From Mycolicibacterium sp. P9-64 (GTDB lineage: Bacteria; Actinomycetota; Actinomycetes; Mycobacteriales; Mycobacteriaceae), in contig NZ_NPKO01000005.1 in NCBI RefSeq assembly GCF_008329605.1, positions 186,001 to 250,000 of the forward strand: a DNA stretch of 64,000 bases. Reading direction: 5' to 3'. A program made the position numbers and the translations under genes. Under the pieces are notes generated by a model. The model worked only from the letters and a program-made list of their open reading frames with translations, made no database searches and was not told the DNA's origin. Below are positions 17,978-26,305 of this stretch, in pieces; the first letter of the stretch is position 1; every line of letters begins with the position of its first letter.

Positions 17978-18661
17978 GTGAAGAGGCGCGTCTTCGGCGT
18001 GCTCGTGCTCAGCCTCGCGCTGGCCGGATGTGGGGGAGGGGCGGCCACCGGAGCCTCGGAGCCGCAGAAGGCCGTTGCGGACTCTGCGCTCGACGGGCTG
18101 CTGCTCAACGCCTCGGAGATCAACGCCGTCATGGGGACGACGGCGATGAATCCGCATCCGGTGGTCACCGTGATGGGGGACCACCGCAACATGCTGCCCA
18201 ATCTCAACTGCCTTGGTGTGTGGCAGGTCAACGAGGCCCCGGTGTACGACCCGACTCACTGGAAGTCGGTGCGCCAACAATTGTTTCGGCAACCGGACAG
18301 CGATCAGTGGGACTCGCTGGTCGTGCAGTCCGTCGTCTCATACCGGACGGTCGACGGGGCACGCGAGTTCTTTGCGCAGTCGGTCGACCGATGGTCCAAG
18401 TGCACCAACCACCACGTGAACATCAGGCTCAACGACCAGCCGTTGCCCGCGTGGCTCAGTGGCGACCTGACCAGAACCGACACCGAGTTGTCGTTGCCGT
18501 TCACCCGTGGCAGTGGTGCCCAGACGCGGTCGTGTCAACGGTTTCTCACGATCGCCGCCAACCTGATCTTCGACATCCAGGCGTGCAAGCCGCAGCAGCA
18601 GGCGACCCTCACGGAGGCTGCCCAGGTCGCCGACAAGATGGAGTCGAAGCTACCGAAGTAA
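17978..18661 (+). CDS. Lipoprotein made of a PknH-type sensor domain (LppH-like)
   Basis: This 227-residue protein has a lipobox LALAGC (Cys18), so it is anchored outside the membrane. After a short spacer it reads LLLNASEINAVMGTTAM, which closely matches the start of the PknH extracellular domain (LLLNSSEVNAVMGSSSM). The rest keeps the PknH_C layout, with cysteines in NLNCLGVW, SKCTNHH, SCQRFL and IQACKP. In M. tuberculosis PknH this domain is a disulfide-bonded sensor, and LppH is a stand-alone version. The gene starts at GTG 17978. Confidence 0.88.
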   Translation: MKRRVFGVLVLSLALAGCGGGAATGASEPQKAVADSALDGLLLNASEINAVMGTTAMNPHPVVTVMGDHRNMLPNLNCLGVWQVNEAPVYDPTHWKSVRQQLFRQPDSDQWDSLVVQSVVSYRTVDGAREFFAQSVDRWSKCTNHHVNIRLNDQPLPAWLSGDLTRTDTELSLPFTRGSGAQTRSCQRFLTIAANLIFDIQACKPQQQATLTEAAQVADKMESKLPK

Positions 18662-18702
18662 CCGTCTTCGGTGTCGTGACGAAGCGTCGCTGCCCTCCCC
18701 GG

Positions 18703-18708
18703 TACGAT
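18703..18708 (+). promoter_or_regulatory. -10 box TACGAT before TetR gene
   Basis: TACGAT is followed by 9 nt and GTG 18718, consistent with a leaderless or near-leaderless transcript. Confidence 0.4.
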
Positions 18709-18717
18709 GCGAACCCA

Positions 18718-19284
18718 GTGAACGCAAGCTTTCGGCAACGTCTGTTCGACGCCCTCGAGGAGTCGATCGCCGAGGACGGCTATCCGAAGACGACCATTGC
18801 CGACGTCGTTCGACGCGCCAGGACGTCGCGCCGAACCTTCTACGAGCACTTCTCCAGCAAGGACGAATGCTTCGTCGCATTGTTGGCCGAGGCGAACGCC
18901 GAACAGATCAGGCGAATCACCGCGGCCGTCGACCCCGCGGCGCCGTGGGATGTCCAGGCGCGGCAGGCCATCGAGGCATGGATCGCGTCCATCGAATCGC
19001 GTCCGGCGTTGATGCTCAGCTGGATTCGCGACGTTCCCGCGCTCGCCAATACGGCGCGCCGCCTGCAGCGCGAGGCGATGGACAACTTCATCACGATGGT
19101 GCAGGCGCTGACCGGCTCCGAGGGGTTCCGCGCTGCCGCTCCGGTATCGCGACAGCGGATCATCATGCTGCTCGGCGGCCTTCGCGAGCTGACCGCGATC
19201 ACGGTCGAGGACGGTGGGCGGATGAGTGACATCAGCGAGGAGGCCGTCGCGGCCGCCATCGCCCTCGTCGATCCCCGACACTGA
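18718..19284 (+). CDS. TetR-family transcriptional regulator
   Basis: This 188-residue protein has the TetR helix-turn-helix: FRQRLFDALEESIAEDG, TTIADVVRRARTSRRTFYEHF and SSKDECF. The C-terminal domain is of the variable ligand-binding type. GTG 18718 is preferred because of the -10 box 9 nt upstream and because it starts right before the first helix; GTG 18676 would add 14 residues. A second TetR gene follows 18 bp later with its own -10 box. Targets are not evident. Confidence 0.88.
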   Translation: MNASFRQRLFDALEESIAEDGYPKTTIADVVRRARTSRRTFYEHFSSKDECFVALLAEANAEQIRRITAAVDPAAPWDVQARQAIEAWIASIESRPALMLSWIRDVPALANTARRLQREAMDNFITMVQALTGSEGFRAAAPVSRQRIIMLLGGLRELTAITVEDGGRMSDISEEAVAAAIALVDPRH

Positions 19285-19290
19285 GTCGGG

Positions 19291-19296
19291 TACCTT
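19291..19296 (+). promoter_or_regulatory. -10 box TACCTT of leaderless TetR gene
   Basis: TACCTT is 6 nt before ATG 19303, with no room for a ribosome binding site. Confidence 0.5.
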
Positions 19297-19302
19297 ACCC
19301 AG

Positions 19303-19908
19303 ATGGTCCGACCTGCGCAGACGGCGCGCAGCGAGCGAACCCGTGAGGCGTTGCGCAAAGCGGCGCTGGTCCGGTTCCTCGCGCAGGGCGTCGACGAGAC
19401 TTCGGCTGACCAGATCGCCGCCGATGCCGGGGTGTCGCTGCGCACCTTCTACCGGCACTTCGCCTCCAAGCAGGATCTGCTGTTCGCCGACTACGACGCG
19501 GGCGTCGAGTGGTTCCGCGCGGCGCTGGCCAACCAGTCCGGTGAGGAATCGCTGATCGAGTCCGTGCACGCGGCGGTCATGTCGGCCCCCTACGACGTCG
19601 ACGCCGTGGCCAGGATCGCCGAATTGCGGGCTCAGGAACTCGATCCCGGCCGAATCGTTCGCCACATCAGGCAGGTCGAGGCTGACTTCGCCGAGGCGGT
19701 CGAGGAATTCCTGACCCGTGTCGAACCTCCCGCGCCTGGTACCGACGAGCGGTTGCGGATCACCGTGACGGCGCGCTGCATTGCCGCGGCGGTGTTCGGC
19801 GCGATGGAGGTGTGGATGCTCTCCGAGGAGCGTTCGGTGCCCGAGTTGGCCCGGCTCTGCCGTACGGCGCTGGAGTCCCTGCAGTCGGGAATCGGCGACC
19901 CGAGCTGA
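19303..19908 (+). CDS. TetR-family transcriptional regulator
   Basis: This 201-residue regulator has helix-turn-helix segments REALRKAALVRFLAQG and GVSLRTFYRHFASKQDLLF. A helical ligand domain follows. It lies 63 bp upstream of the flavin oxidoreductase gene, and the gap between them contains a perfect 13-bp palindrome. The simplest reading is that this protein represses the oxidoreductase by binding that site. Confidence 0.92.
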   Translation: MVRPAQTARSERTREALRKAALVRFLAQGVDETSADQIAADAGVSLRTFYRHFASKQDLLFADYDAGVEWFRAALANQSGEESLIESVHAAVMSAPYDVDAVARIAELRAQELDPGRIVRHIRQVEADFAEAVEEFLTRVEPPAPGTDERLRITVTARCIAAAVFGAMEVWMLSEERSVPELARLCRTALESLQSGIGDPS

Positions 19909-19920
19909 TCGACCTGCGAT

Positions 19921-19950
19921 CCATGTTTTGTCATTATTGACAAAACATGG
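19921..19950. promoter_or_regulatory. Perfect 13-bp inverted repeat, probable TetR operator
   Basis: CCATGTTTTGTCA (19921-19933) is mirrored by TGACAAAACATGG (19938-19950) around TTAT. It is AT-rich against its surroundings, lies 13 nt after the TetR stop and 21 nt before the oxidoreductase ATG. A terminator role is less likely because the arms are not GC-rich. Confidence 0.75.
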
Positions 19951-19971
19951 GGTGCGTGCCAGCCTCGATTC

Positions 19972-21573
19972 ATGACGGACCCCAATTCCTCCTCGCGTGC
20001 GGGTGCCTTCGACGCGATCGTCATCGGCGCGGGCCACAACGGCCTGACCTCGGCGGCCCTGCTTCAGCAGGCGGGGATGCGCACGCTGTGCCTGGAATCG
20101 AAGCTCTACGCAGGCGGGATGGCCTCCACGGTGGAGTTGTTCGACGGCTTCAAGTTCGAGATCGCCGGCTCGGTCCAGGTTCCGACGTCGGCCGTGGTGA
20201 GCCGCGCACTCGGGCTCGACGATCTACCGACGGTCGATCTCGACGTGATGTCGGTGTCGCTGCGCGGCATCGGCGACGAACCGCTGGTCTACTACACCGA
20301 CCCGATGAAGCTGATGACGCACATCAACGAGGTGCACGGCGCCGAGGCCGTCAACGGGATGATGGGTCTGATGGCCTGGTGCCAGGCGCCGACCCGGGCC
20401 CTTGGACGGTTCGACGCCGGCCTGCCCCCGAAGTCGCTCGACGAGATGTATGCCTGCGCCACAAATGAATTCGAACGGTCGACGATCACCGACCTGCTGT
20501 TCGGATCGGTCACCGAGGTGCTCGACCGCTACCTCCCCGACAAGGAGAAGCATGGCGCGCTGCGGGGCATGTTGGCACTGTTGGCGGTCAACACCACCTA
20601 CCGCGGGCCCGCTACTCCCGGCTCCGCCGCCGCGCTGGCCTACGGGTTCGCCGTCCCCGACGAGAACACGGTGCTCGTCAAGAAGTTGAGGGGCGGCATC
20701 GGCGCGCTCACGTCGCATCTGTGTGAGGTGTTCACGTCGAACGGCGGCGAGCTGAGGTTGCGGTCCAAGGTCGAGGAGATCCAGGTCGAGAAGGGCCGGG
20801 TCAGTGGTGTCCGGCTTGAGGACGGCACGATCATCACCGCGCCCGTCGTCGTCTCCGGCGTCGCGCCGGACCTGACGGTCACCAAGTTGGTCGCGCCGTC
20901 CGCGGTGCCCGACGACGTCCGCGAGCGGTTCTCGCGTGTCGACCACCGTGGCAGCTACCTGCAGATGCACTTCGCGCTCGATGGCATACCCGAGTTCGCC
21001 GCCCCCTACGAGTTGCTCAATGATCCTGCGCTGCAGTCGAACATCGGAATCTTCAGCACTCCAGAAGAGCTGCAACAGCAGTGGGAGGACTGCAGGCGCG
21101 GCATCGTGCCCGCCGACCCTTCGATCGCGCTGCAGATCCCATCGGTCAACGACCCCGGCCTGGCGCCCCCCGGTAAGCACGCGGTTTCGGCGTTCTCGCT
21201 GTGGTTCCCGATCGAGACGAATGGCGCAGACTCCCGATCAACTTACGGCGACATGAAGTCCGAGATGGGGCAGCGGGTGATCGACAAACTGACGCGGTTG
21301 GCCCCCAACTTCGAGAGTCTCATTCTCAAGCACACCACCTTCACGCCCAAGCACATGGGCACGATGTTCGGCGCGCCCGGTGGGGACTACTGCCACGGCC
21401 TGCTGCACCCGGATCAGATGGGGATCAACCGCCCAGGGCCGAAGGGCTATGTGGACCAACCGATTCCGATCGAAGGCCTATACCTCGCGAGCGCCGGCTG
21501 CCACGGCGGGCCGGGTATCACGTTCATTCCCGGCTACAACGCCGCGCAGCAGGCGCTGGCCGACGCACAGTAG
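19972..21573 (+). CDS. FAD-dependent oxidoreductase, phytoene desaturase/PYROXD2-like
   Basis: This 533-residue flavoprotein has the dinucleotide motif DAIVIGAGHNGLTSAALLQQAG at its N-terminus and the family's second motif ESKLYAGGMASTVELFDGF. The C-terminus has GLYLASAGCHGGPGITFIPG, where FAD-binding amine-oxidase/phytoene-desaturase proteins close the cofactor site. No carotenoid genes are nearby, so a carotenoid substrate is not implied; the PYROXD2-like branch is of uncertain function. ATG 19972 directly follows the palindromic operator. A long hairpin lies just after the stop. Confidence 0.88.
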   Translation: MTDPNSSSRAGAFDAIVIGAGHNGLTSAALLQQAGMRTLCLESKLYAGGMASTVELFDGFKFEIAGSVQVPTSAVVSRALGLDDLPTVDLDVMSVSLRGIGDEPLVYYTDPMKLMTHINEVHGAEAVNGMMGLMAWCQAPTRALGRFDAGLPPKSLDEMYACATNEFERSTITDLLFGSVTEVLDRYLPDKEKHGALRGMLALLAVNTTYRGPATPGSAAALAYGFAVPDENTVLVKKLRGGIGALTSHLCEVFTSNGGELRLRSKVEEIQVEKGRVSGVRLEDGTIITAPVVVSGVAPDLTVTKLVAPSAVPDDVRERFSRVDHRGSYLQMHFALDGIPEFAAPYELLNDPALQSNIGIFSTPEELQQQWEDCRRGIVPADPSIALQIPSVNDPGLAPPGKHAVSAFSLWFPIETNGADSRSTYGDMKSEMGQRVIDKLTRLAPNFESLILKHTTFTPKHMGTMFGAPGGDYCHGLLHPDQMGINRPGPKGYVDQPIPIEGLYLASAGCHGGPGITFIPGYNAAQQALADAQ

Positions 21574-21579
21574 TCGCCG

Positions 21580-21633
21580 AACGTCCGGTTGTTGCACGCA
21601 AACCTCGAGAAGGCCCGCAAACAACCGTACGTT
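21580..21633. terminator. Long hairpin between convergent genes
   Basis: AACGTCCGGTTGTT (21580-21593) pairs with AACAACCGTACGTT (21620-21633), 13 of 14 positions, with a 26-nt loop. It lies between stops at 21573 and 21646, so it may end transcription from both sides. Confidence 0.5.
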
Positions 21634-21645
21634 GGGCGGCCACGC

Positions 21646-21801
21646 CTAATCGCTTTCGCCGGCCGGGCCTTCGTCGGTGGCGCCGCCCTCGTCCGACCAG
21701 TCGGACTTCTCGTCTGCGCCCTTGGCCGGATCGCTCTGCACGTCCTCGGCGCCGTCCGGGCCGGCGTCTGACTGAGTCGTCTTGGGGTCTTGGCTGTTCA
21801 C
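21646..21801 (-). CDS. 51-residue acidic disordered protein coupled to CDF transporter
   Basis: This small gene starts at GTG 21801, forming a GTGA overlap with the CDF transporter stop, so translation is probably coupled. The protein is rich in Asp, Glu, Gly and Ser (GAEDVQSDPAKGADEKSDW, then DEGGATDEG), with no hydrophobic segment and one Trp. It is likely disordered. A metal-buffering or regulatory role beside a cation exporter is an inference from context only; I know no family for it. Confidence 0.6.
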   Translation of the reverse strand: MNSQDPKTTQSDAGPDGAEDVQSDPAKGADEKSDWSDEGGATDEGPAGESD

Positions 21802-22739
21802 AGCGCAGGTGTACCCAGTTCGTCGGGTTCGGAAACGGTCAGCACGGCTTCGGCGACGTACGGATCGTCCTCTAGCCGATGCTCGAGCATCCGCAGTGTC
21901 TTGGCGATCGACGACTCCACGGCGTCGCCAACCAGATCGACGCTGGCGATGACGAAAAGCCGTTTCGGTCCGATGAATTCGGGGCGGAGAAATCGCACTT
22001 CCGCGACCTCCGGGAAACCCGTGAGCCGCGCTACGAGTGCGTCGTGAATCCTCGGGGAGCCCGGTTCGCCGGTGAGGAACTGGCGGTTGCGATCGATCAA
22101 CACGACTGCCACCACTGCGAGCAACACCCCGACCAGGATCGAACCGATGGCGTCCCACAGCACCTCGCCGGTGAGCTGGTGCAGCAGGATGCCGAGGAAC
22201 GCAATGACGATGCCGATCAGTGCCGCACTGTCCTCTGCGAACACCGCGCGCACCGTCGGGTCCGATGTCCGCAGCGCATACTCCACGACGTCGGAATCGA
22301 ATCTGTTTGCCTCGCGCCGGAGTTGGCGAACGGCCTGCAACAGGGACGTGCCCTCCAGAATGAACGCGACGGCCAGCACCAGGTACGCCAGCCGATAGTC
22401 TTCCCCGCCCGCGGTGCCATCCAGCAGCTCGCTGACACCCCGCCATATCGAGACGGCCGCACCGACGACGAACAGCCCGACCGCGGCAAGCAGCGACCAC
22501 ACGTAGACCTCGCGCCCGTAGCCGAGCGGGCGCCTGTCGTCGGGCGCCCTGCCACCGCGGCGGTTGGCGATGAGAAGGAAGACCTCGTTGCCGGTGTCGG
22601 CCCAGGAGTGCGCTGCCTCTGCGCTCATCGACGCCGAACCGGACACTGCGGCGGCTGCGGTCTTGGCGACGGCGATCACCAGGTTCGCGCCAAACGCGAC
22701 CAGCACCGTGAACGTGCTGTCGCCTCCCGCCTTCGCCAC
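21798..22739 (-). CDS. Cation diffusion facilitator (CDF) family transporter
   Basis: This 313-residue protein has six predicted membrane segments and a soluble C-terminal domain of about 90 residues. The second span carries AAHSWADTGNEVFLL, the CDF HxxxD metal site. In the fifth span the usual second HxxxD is replaced by AEDSAALIG, as in the ZnT9-like branch, so transport selectivity may differ from Zn exporters such as YiiP. CDF proteins move divalent cations out of the cytoplasm against protons. It follows the UBP zinc-finger gene by 6 nt and overlaps the small acidic gene, giving a three-gene operon. Confidence 0.88.
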   Translation of the reverse strand: MAKAGGDSTFTVLVAFGANLVIAVAKTAAAAVSGSASMSAEAAHSWADTGNEVFLLIANRRGGRAPDDRRPLGYGREVYVWSLLAAVGLFVVGAAVSIWRGVSELLDGTAGGEDYRLAYLVLAVAFILEGTSLLQAVRQLRREANRFDSDVVEYALRTSDPTVRAVFAEDSAALIGIVIAFLGILLHQLTGEVLWDAIGSILVGVLLAVVAVVLIDRNRQFLTGEPGSPRIHDALVARLTGFPEVAEVRFLRPEFIGPKRLFVIASVDLVGDAVESSIAKTLRMLEHRLEDDPYVAEAVLTVSEPDELGTPAL

Positions 22740-22745
22740 GGGGGC

Positions 22746-23099
22746 TCAGTCACTCCGATGTTGCAGCTGTGCCATCCAGTCGCCGGGCACACGCTCCTGG
22801 GGTCCCGGCACGCTCTGGTCATCCGGATGGTTTTGCGGCTCAGCCAGTTCGGGGCCGTCGTAGTACTCGTTGGTCTGGTAGTTCCAGAACCAGTCTTCGC
22901 CAGGCTCGAACGACCGGATGATCGGATGGCCTGAGGCACGCCAATGCGCGGCGGCGTGCCGTGCGAGCGAGTCGTCACAACACCCGATGTGTCCGCACGC
23001 CGCGCATCGCCGTAGGTGCACCCACCAGCCGCTGACTTCGTCGCACTCGACGCAACCCGTCCCGCTCGGAGGTACCGCCGGGTCTATCGCATCGCTCAT
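22746..23099 (-). CDS. UBP-type zinc-finger protein
   Basis: This 117-residue protein has a ZnF-UBP-like domain: CVECDEVSGWWVHLRRCAAC, then GHIGCCDDS, ARHAAAHWRASGHPI and EDWFWNY. In eukaryotes such domains bind the ubiquitin C-terminus; bacterial stand-alone forms are common in actinobacteria and of unknown role. ATG 23099 lies 7 nt after a minus-strand TAGGCT box (leaderless). It leads the operon with the CDF transporter and is divergent from the mce operon. Confidence 0.88.
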   Translation of the reverse strand: MSDAIDPAVPPSGTGCVECDEVSGWWVHLRRCAACGHIGCCDDSLARHAAAHWRASGHPIIRSFEPGEDWFWNYQTNEYYDGPELAEPQNHPDDQSVPGPQERVPGDWMAQLQHRSD

Positions 23100-23106
23100 G
23101 GGTTTG

Positions 23107-23112
23107 AGCCTA
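23107..23112 (-). promoter_or_regulatory. -10 box TAGGCT of UBP zinc-finger operon
   Basis: TAGGCT on the minus strand is 7 nt before ATG 23099. Confidence 0.45.
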
Positions 23113-23241
23113 ACCACGTTGCGGAGCCGCGTGGCGGAAGGCTTTGAATCCGCTAGATCCGATCAATGTGAGCGAAAGTGGCCGCAGGGACGGTACCTGC
23201 ACGCTCTGGGCTTGACGTGCGGGTTTGCCGCAGATCTCCTT

Positions 23242-23270
23242 TTGACAGCTAACTTCGGTCCACTTAACGT
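23242..23270 (+). promoter_or_regulatory. mce operon promoter (TTGACA-17-TAACGT)
   Basis: A perfect -35 TTGACA (23242-23247) and -10 TAACGT (23265-23270) are separated by 17 bp. The yrbEA GTG start at 23278 is 7 nt past the -10, so transcription should begin at or next to the start codon. Confidence 0.7.
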
Positions 23271-23277
23271 CCGCGAA

Positions 23278-24042
23278 GTGAACGCATCAGCGCTGGCGAG
23301 GCCCCTGTACGCCATGGGGGACTTCTTCGTGCTCGCCGGCGAGACTTCTGCCGCGATGTTTCGCAGCCCCTTTGCGTGGCGCGAGCTTCTGGATCAGATT
23401 CGGTTCGTCGCAAGGGTTTCGATCGTTCCCACGATCGTGCTCTCCATTCCCTACACGGTACTCATCGTCTTCACGTTGAACATCGTGCTGTTGGAGGTCG
23501 GCGCGGGCGACCTGTCCGGTGCCGGCGCAGCGCTGGCATCGGTCACGCAGGTGGGCCCCGTGGTGACCGCCATCGTCGTCTCGGGCGCCGGGTCGACCGC
23601 GATGTGTGCCGACTTGGGCGCCAGGACGATTCGCGAGGAAATCGACGCGATGAAGGTCATCGGCGTGAACCCCGTGCAGGCACTGGTAGTGCCGCGGGTG
23701 ATCGCCGCGACATTCGTTGCGCTGATGCTGTATTCGGTGGTGGCGGTCGTCGGGCTCTTCGGAAGCTACTTCTTCGTGGTGTACGTCCAGCACGTCACGC
23801 CTGGCGCGTTCGTGGCGGGGATGACGCTGCTGACCGGCCTTCCGCAGGTGATCGTGTCGCTCGTCAAGGCGCTGCTGTTCGGGCTGTCGGCAGGCATGAT
23901 CGCCTGCTACAAGGGGTTGTCCGTCGGTGGTGGGCCGACGGCGGTCGGCAACGCCGTCAACGAAACCGTCGTGTTCGCCTTCATGGCGTTGTTTCTGATC
24001 AACATCCTGGCGACGGCGTTCGGCGTGAAGGTGGCGCCGTGA
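23278..24042 (+). CDS. yrbEA: YrbEA/MlaE-family permease subunit of Mce system
   Basis: This 254-residue permease-like protein of about six spans belongs to the MlaE/YrbE family, which pairs with Mce proteins to import lipids or sterols across the envelope. Family features include FRSPFAWRELLDQ at the N-terminal amphipathic helix, SIPYTVLIVFTLN and the cytoplasmic EEIDAMKVIGVNP loop (E-box). The frame is open well upstream, but GTG 23278 fits the family length and sits 7 nt after the promoter. The stop overlaps the next start (GTGA). Which numbered mce cluster this is cannot be fixed by eye. Confidence 0.95.
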   Translation: MNASALARPLYAMGDFFVLAGETSAAMFRSPFAWRELLDQIRFVARVSIVPTIVLSIPYTVLIVFTLNIVLLEVGAGDLSGAGAALASVTQVGPVVTAIVVSGAGSTAMCADLGARTIREEIDAMKVIGVNPVQALVVPRVIAATFVALMLYSVVAVVGLFGSYFFVVYVQHVTPGAFVAGMTLLTGLPQVIVSLVKALLFGLSAGMIACYKGLSVGGGPTAVGNAVNETVVFAFMALFLINILATAFGVKVAP

Positions 24043-24932
24043 ACGAGCTTGCGAGCGAACGATCGATGATGAAGAGCGAGCCATCGTTGTCGAGCGCTCA
24101 GGTCGATGCATCACGCGGTGAGACCCTGAGCAAGGTGGTCGACGGGACGCGTCGGCTCGGCGAGCAGACGGTCTTCTACGGCAATGCGCTCGCCGCCACT
24201 CCCGATGCCATCCGGCGGTACCCCGCGGAGGTGCTTCGGTTGATCGCCACGATGGGCCTTGGCACGGGTGCGCTGGCCGTAATCGGCGGCACGGTGGTCA
24301 TCGTCGGCTTCCTCACGCTGTCCACCGGAGCGCTGATCGCCGTGCAGGGCTACAACACGCTGTCGAACGTCGGGATCGAGGCCCTCACGGGCTTCCTCGG
24401 CGCATTTCTCAACGTCCGGTTCATCGCACCCGCGACGGCGGGCGTCGCGCTCGCCGCGACCATCGGGGCAGGCGCGACGGCTCAGCTCGGTGCCATGCGC
24501 ATCAACGAGGAGATCGACGCGCTTGAGGTGATGGGCATCCGCGCGGTCACCTACCTGGCGTCCACCCGCATCGTGGCCGGGGTCATCGCGGTCATCCCGA
24601 TCTACACCGTCGCCGTGCTGATGTCCTTCCTGGCAACCCGGTTCGGCACGACGATCATCTACGGGCAGAGTCGCGGCGTCTACGACCACTACTTCGGGAC
24701 GTTCCTGCAGCCGACGGATCTGCTGTGGTCCTTCACGGAAGCGCTGGCCATGGCTGCGGCCGTGATGGCGGTGCACACGTACTACGGGTACACGGCAAGC
24801 GGCGGTCCTGCCGGGGTCGGCGAGGCGGTGGGTCGCGCAGTGCGAACTTCCATCACCGCGGGGGTTTTCATTCTGTTGACCATCACGCTGTCCGTGTACG
24901 GGCAGTCCGGCAACTTCCACCTCTCGGGATGA
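24039..24932 (+). CDS. yrbEB: YrbEB/MlaE-family permease subunit of Mce system
   Basis: This 297-residue second permease has an E-box NEEIDALEVMGIRA and membrane spans through the C-terminal 200 residues. GTG 24039 overlaps the yrbEA stop by 4 nt. The start region (VNELASERS) is non-conserved, and inner starts such as ATG 24066 or 24069 are possible, giving slightly shorter proteins. The pair YrbEA-YrbEB forms the membrane channel, driven by an MceG-type ATPase encoded elsewhere. The stop overlaps mceA (ATGA). Confidence 0.94.
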   Translation: MNELASERSMMKSEPSLSSAQVDASRGETLSKVVDGTRRLGEQTVFYGNALAATPDAIRRYPAEVLRLIATMGLGTGALAVIGGTVVIVGFLTLSTGALIAVQGYNTLSNVGIEALTGFLGAFLNVRFIAPATAGVALAATIGAGATAQLGAMRINEEIDALEVMGIRAVTYLASTRIVAGVIAVIPIYTVAVLMSFLATRFGTTIIYGQSRGVYDHYFGTFLQPTDLLWSFTEALAMAAAVMAVHTYYGYTASGGPAGVGEAVGRAVRTSITAGVFILLTITLSVYGQSGNFHLSG

Positions 24933-26305
24933 CGGGGATGGACAACTCATCCAGGCGCGGGAAGATCGATCCGATCTGGTGGGCGCCGGTGCTGCTCCTC
25001 GTCATCGTGGCACTGTCCACGATGACCGTCCTGCTGTTCTCGGGCACCCTGCGGAGGAACGTTCCGCTCACCCTGGTCTCCGACAGAGCTGGGCTGGTCA
25101 TGGAGAACGGCGCCAAGGTGAAGCTGCGCGGCGTTCAGATCGGCGAAGTCAGTTCCATCGGTAGCGATTCCAACCTGGCGTCCCTGCAGTTGAAGATCGA
25201 CACCGGACCGTTCCAGTACCTGCCGAGCAACGTCGAGGCCGAGATCAAGTCCAGCACCGCCTTCGGCGCCAAGTACGTCGACCTGATCGTGCCGCCCGAC
25301 GCGAGCCCTGCGCCGCTGCGGCCGGGCGCGGTGCTGCATTCCCGCAACGTGACCGTCGAGGTCAACACCGTCTTCGAGAACCTGCAGTCGGTCGTGCACT
25401 CCGTCGACCCGGCGAAGCTGAACTCGGTGCTCTCCGCCGTGGCGCAATCGGTGCGCGGCAAGGGAGATCGCATCGGTGAAGCGATCACCGGCGCGAACGA
25501 CGTATTGCTCGCCGTGAACCCGCGGATGCAGACGGTTCGGCAGGACTGGCAGTTGTTCGGCGAGACCGCGCAGGCGTATTCGGTTGCGGCGCAGGACATC
25601 GTGTCGATCCTGGACTCGTTCTCCACGACCAGCGGCACGATCACGACACACGCGAAGGCGCTTGACGATCTGCTGCTCTCCGCGGTTGGCTTCTCCCAGT
25701 CGGGCATCGACACGGTCGGTGGGAACCAGCCGAACCTGGTGCGTGCGTTGGGTCTGCTCCAACCGACGACCGCGCTTCTCGAGAAGTACTCGCCAACCTA
25801 CACGTGCCTATTCCAAGGCGCGCAGTGGTTCCTGGAACACGGCGGCAGGGACGCGTTGGGCGGCAACGGCAAATCGGTGATCATGGACGCCGGGCTGCTG
25901 ATGGGTGACGACGCCTATCGTTATCCCGACAACCTGCCGATCGTCAACGCCACGGGTGGGCCCGGTGGAAAGCCGAGTTGCGGCTCACTGCCCGACGTCA
26001 GCAAGAACTTCCCGGTCAAGTACCTGGTGACCGACACGGGATTCGGCACGGGCCTTGACGTTCGGCCAAACCCTGGCATCGGGTTTCCCGGCTTCTCCAA
26101 CTACTTCCCGGGCACCAAGGGCATGCCGGAACCGCCGAAGAACCGTTACCCGGGCGGCCCGGCACCTGGCCCGTGGCCTGCCTATCCGGGAGCCCCTGCC
26201 TACGGCGCACCCGAGTACGCGCCCGACGGCACACCGCTCTACCCGGGGCTGCCGCAGCTGCCGGCACCGCCGCCGCCACCCGCACCGCCGGAGGGACAGC
26301 CATGA
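24929..26305 (+). CDS. mceA: Mce-family protein MceA
   Basis: This 458-residue protein has one N-terminal membrane anchor (WWAPVLLLVIVALSTMTVLL), then the MlaD/Mce domain (LVSDRAGLVMENGAKVKLRG, FGAKYVDLIVPP) at about residues 45-135. A long helical region and a C-terminal Pro-rich tail of about 60 residues follow. MceA is one of the six subunits that build the periplasmic lipid tunnel. ATG 24929 overlaps the yrbEB stop; ATG 24938 is an alternative. Two Cys (YTCLFQG, PSCGSLP) match those seen in other MceA proteins. Confidence 0.93.
   Translation: MTGMDNSSRRGKIDPIWWAPVLLLVIVALSTMTVLLFSGTLRRNVPLTLVSDRAGLVMENGAKVKLRGVQIGEVSSIGSDSNLASLQLKIDTGPFQYLPSNVEAEIKSSTAFGAKYVDLIVPPDASPAPLRPGAVLHSRNVTVEVNTVFENLQSVVHSVDPAKLNSVLSAVAQSVRGKGDRIGEAITGANDVLLAVNPRMQTVRQDWQLFGETAQAYSVAAQDIVSILDSFSTTSGTITTHAKALDDLLLSAVGFSQSGIDTVGGNQPNLVRALGLLQPTTALLEKYSPTYTCLFQGAQWFLEHGGRDALGGNGKSVIMDAGLLMGDDAYRYPDNLPIVNATGGPGGKPSCGSLPDVSKNFPVKYLVTDTGFGTGLDVRPNPGIGFPGFSNYFPGTKGMPEPPKNRYPGGPAPGPWPAYPGAPAYGAPEYAPDGTPLYPGLPQLPAPPPPPAPPEGQP

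Noticed and set aside
19921..19950. Palindrome as terminator of the TetR gene
   Set aside because: The stem is AT-rich, lacks a T-tract, and lies right at the start of the next gene, so an operator is more likely.
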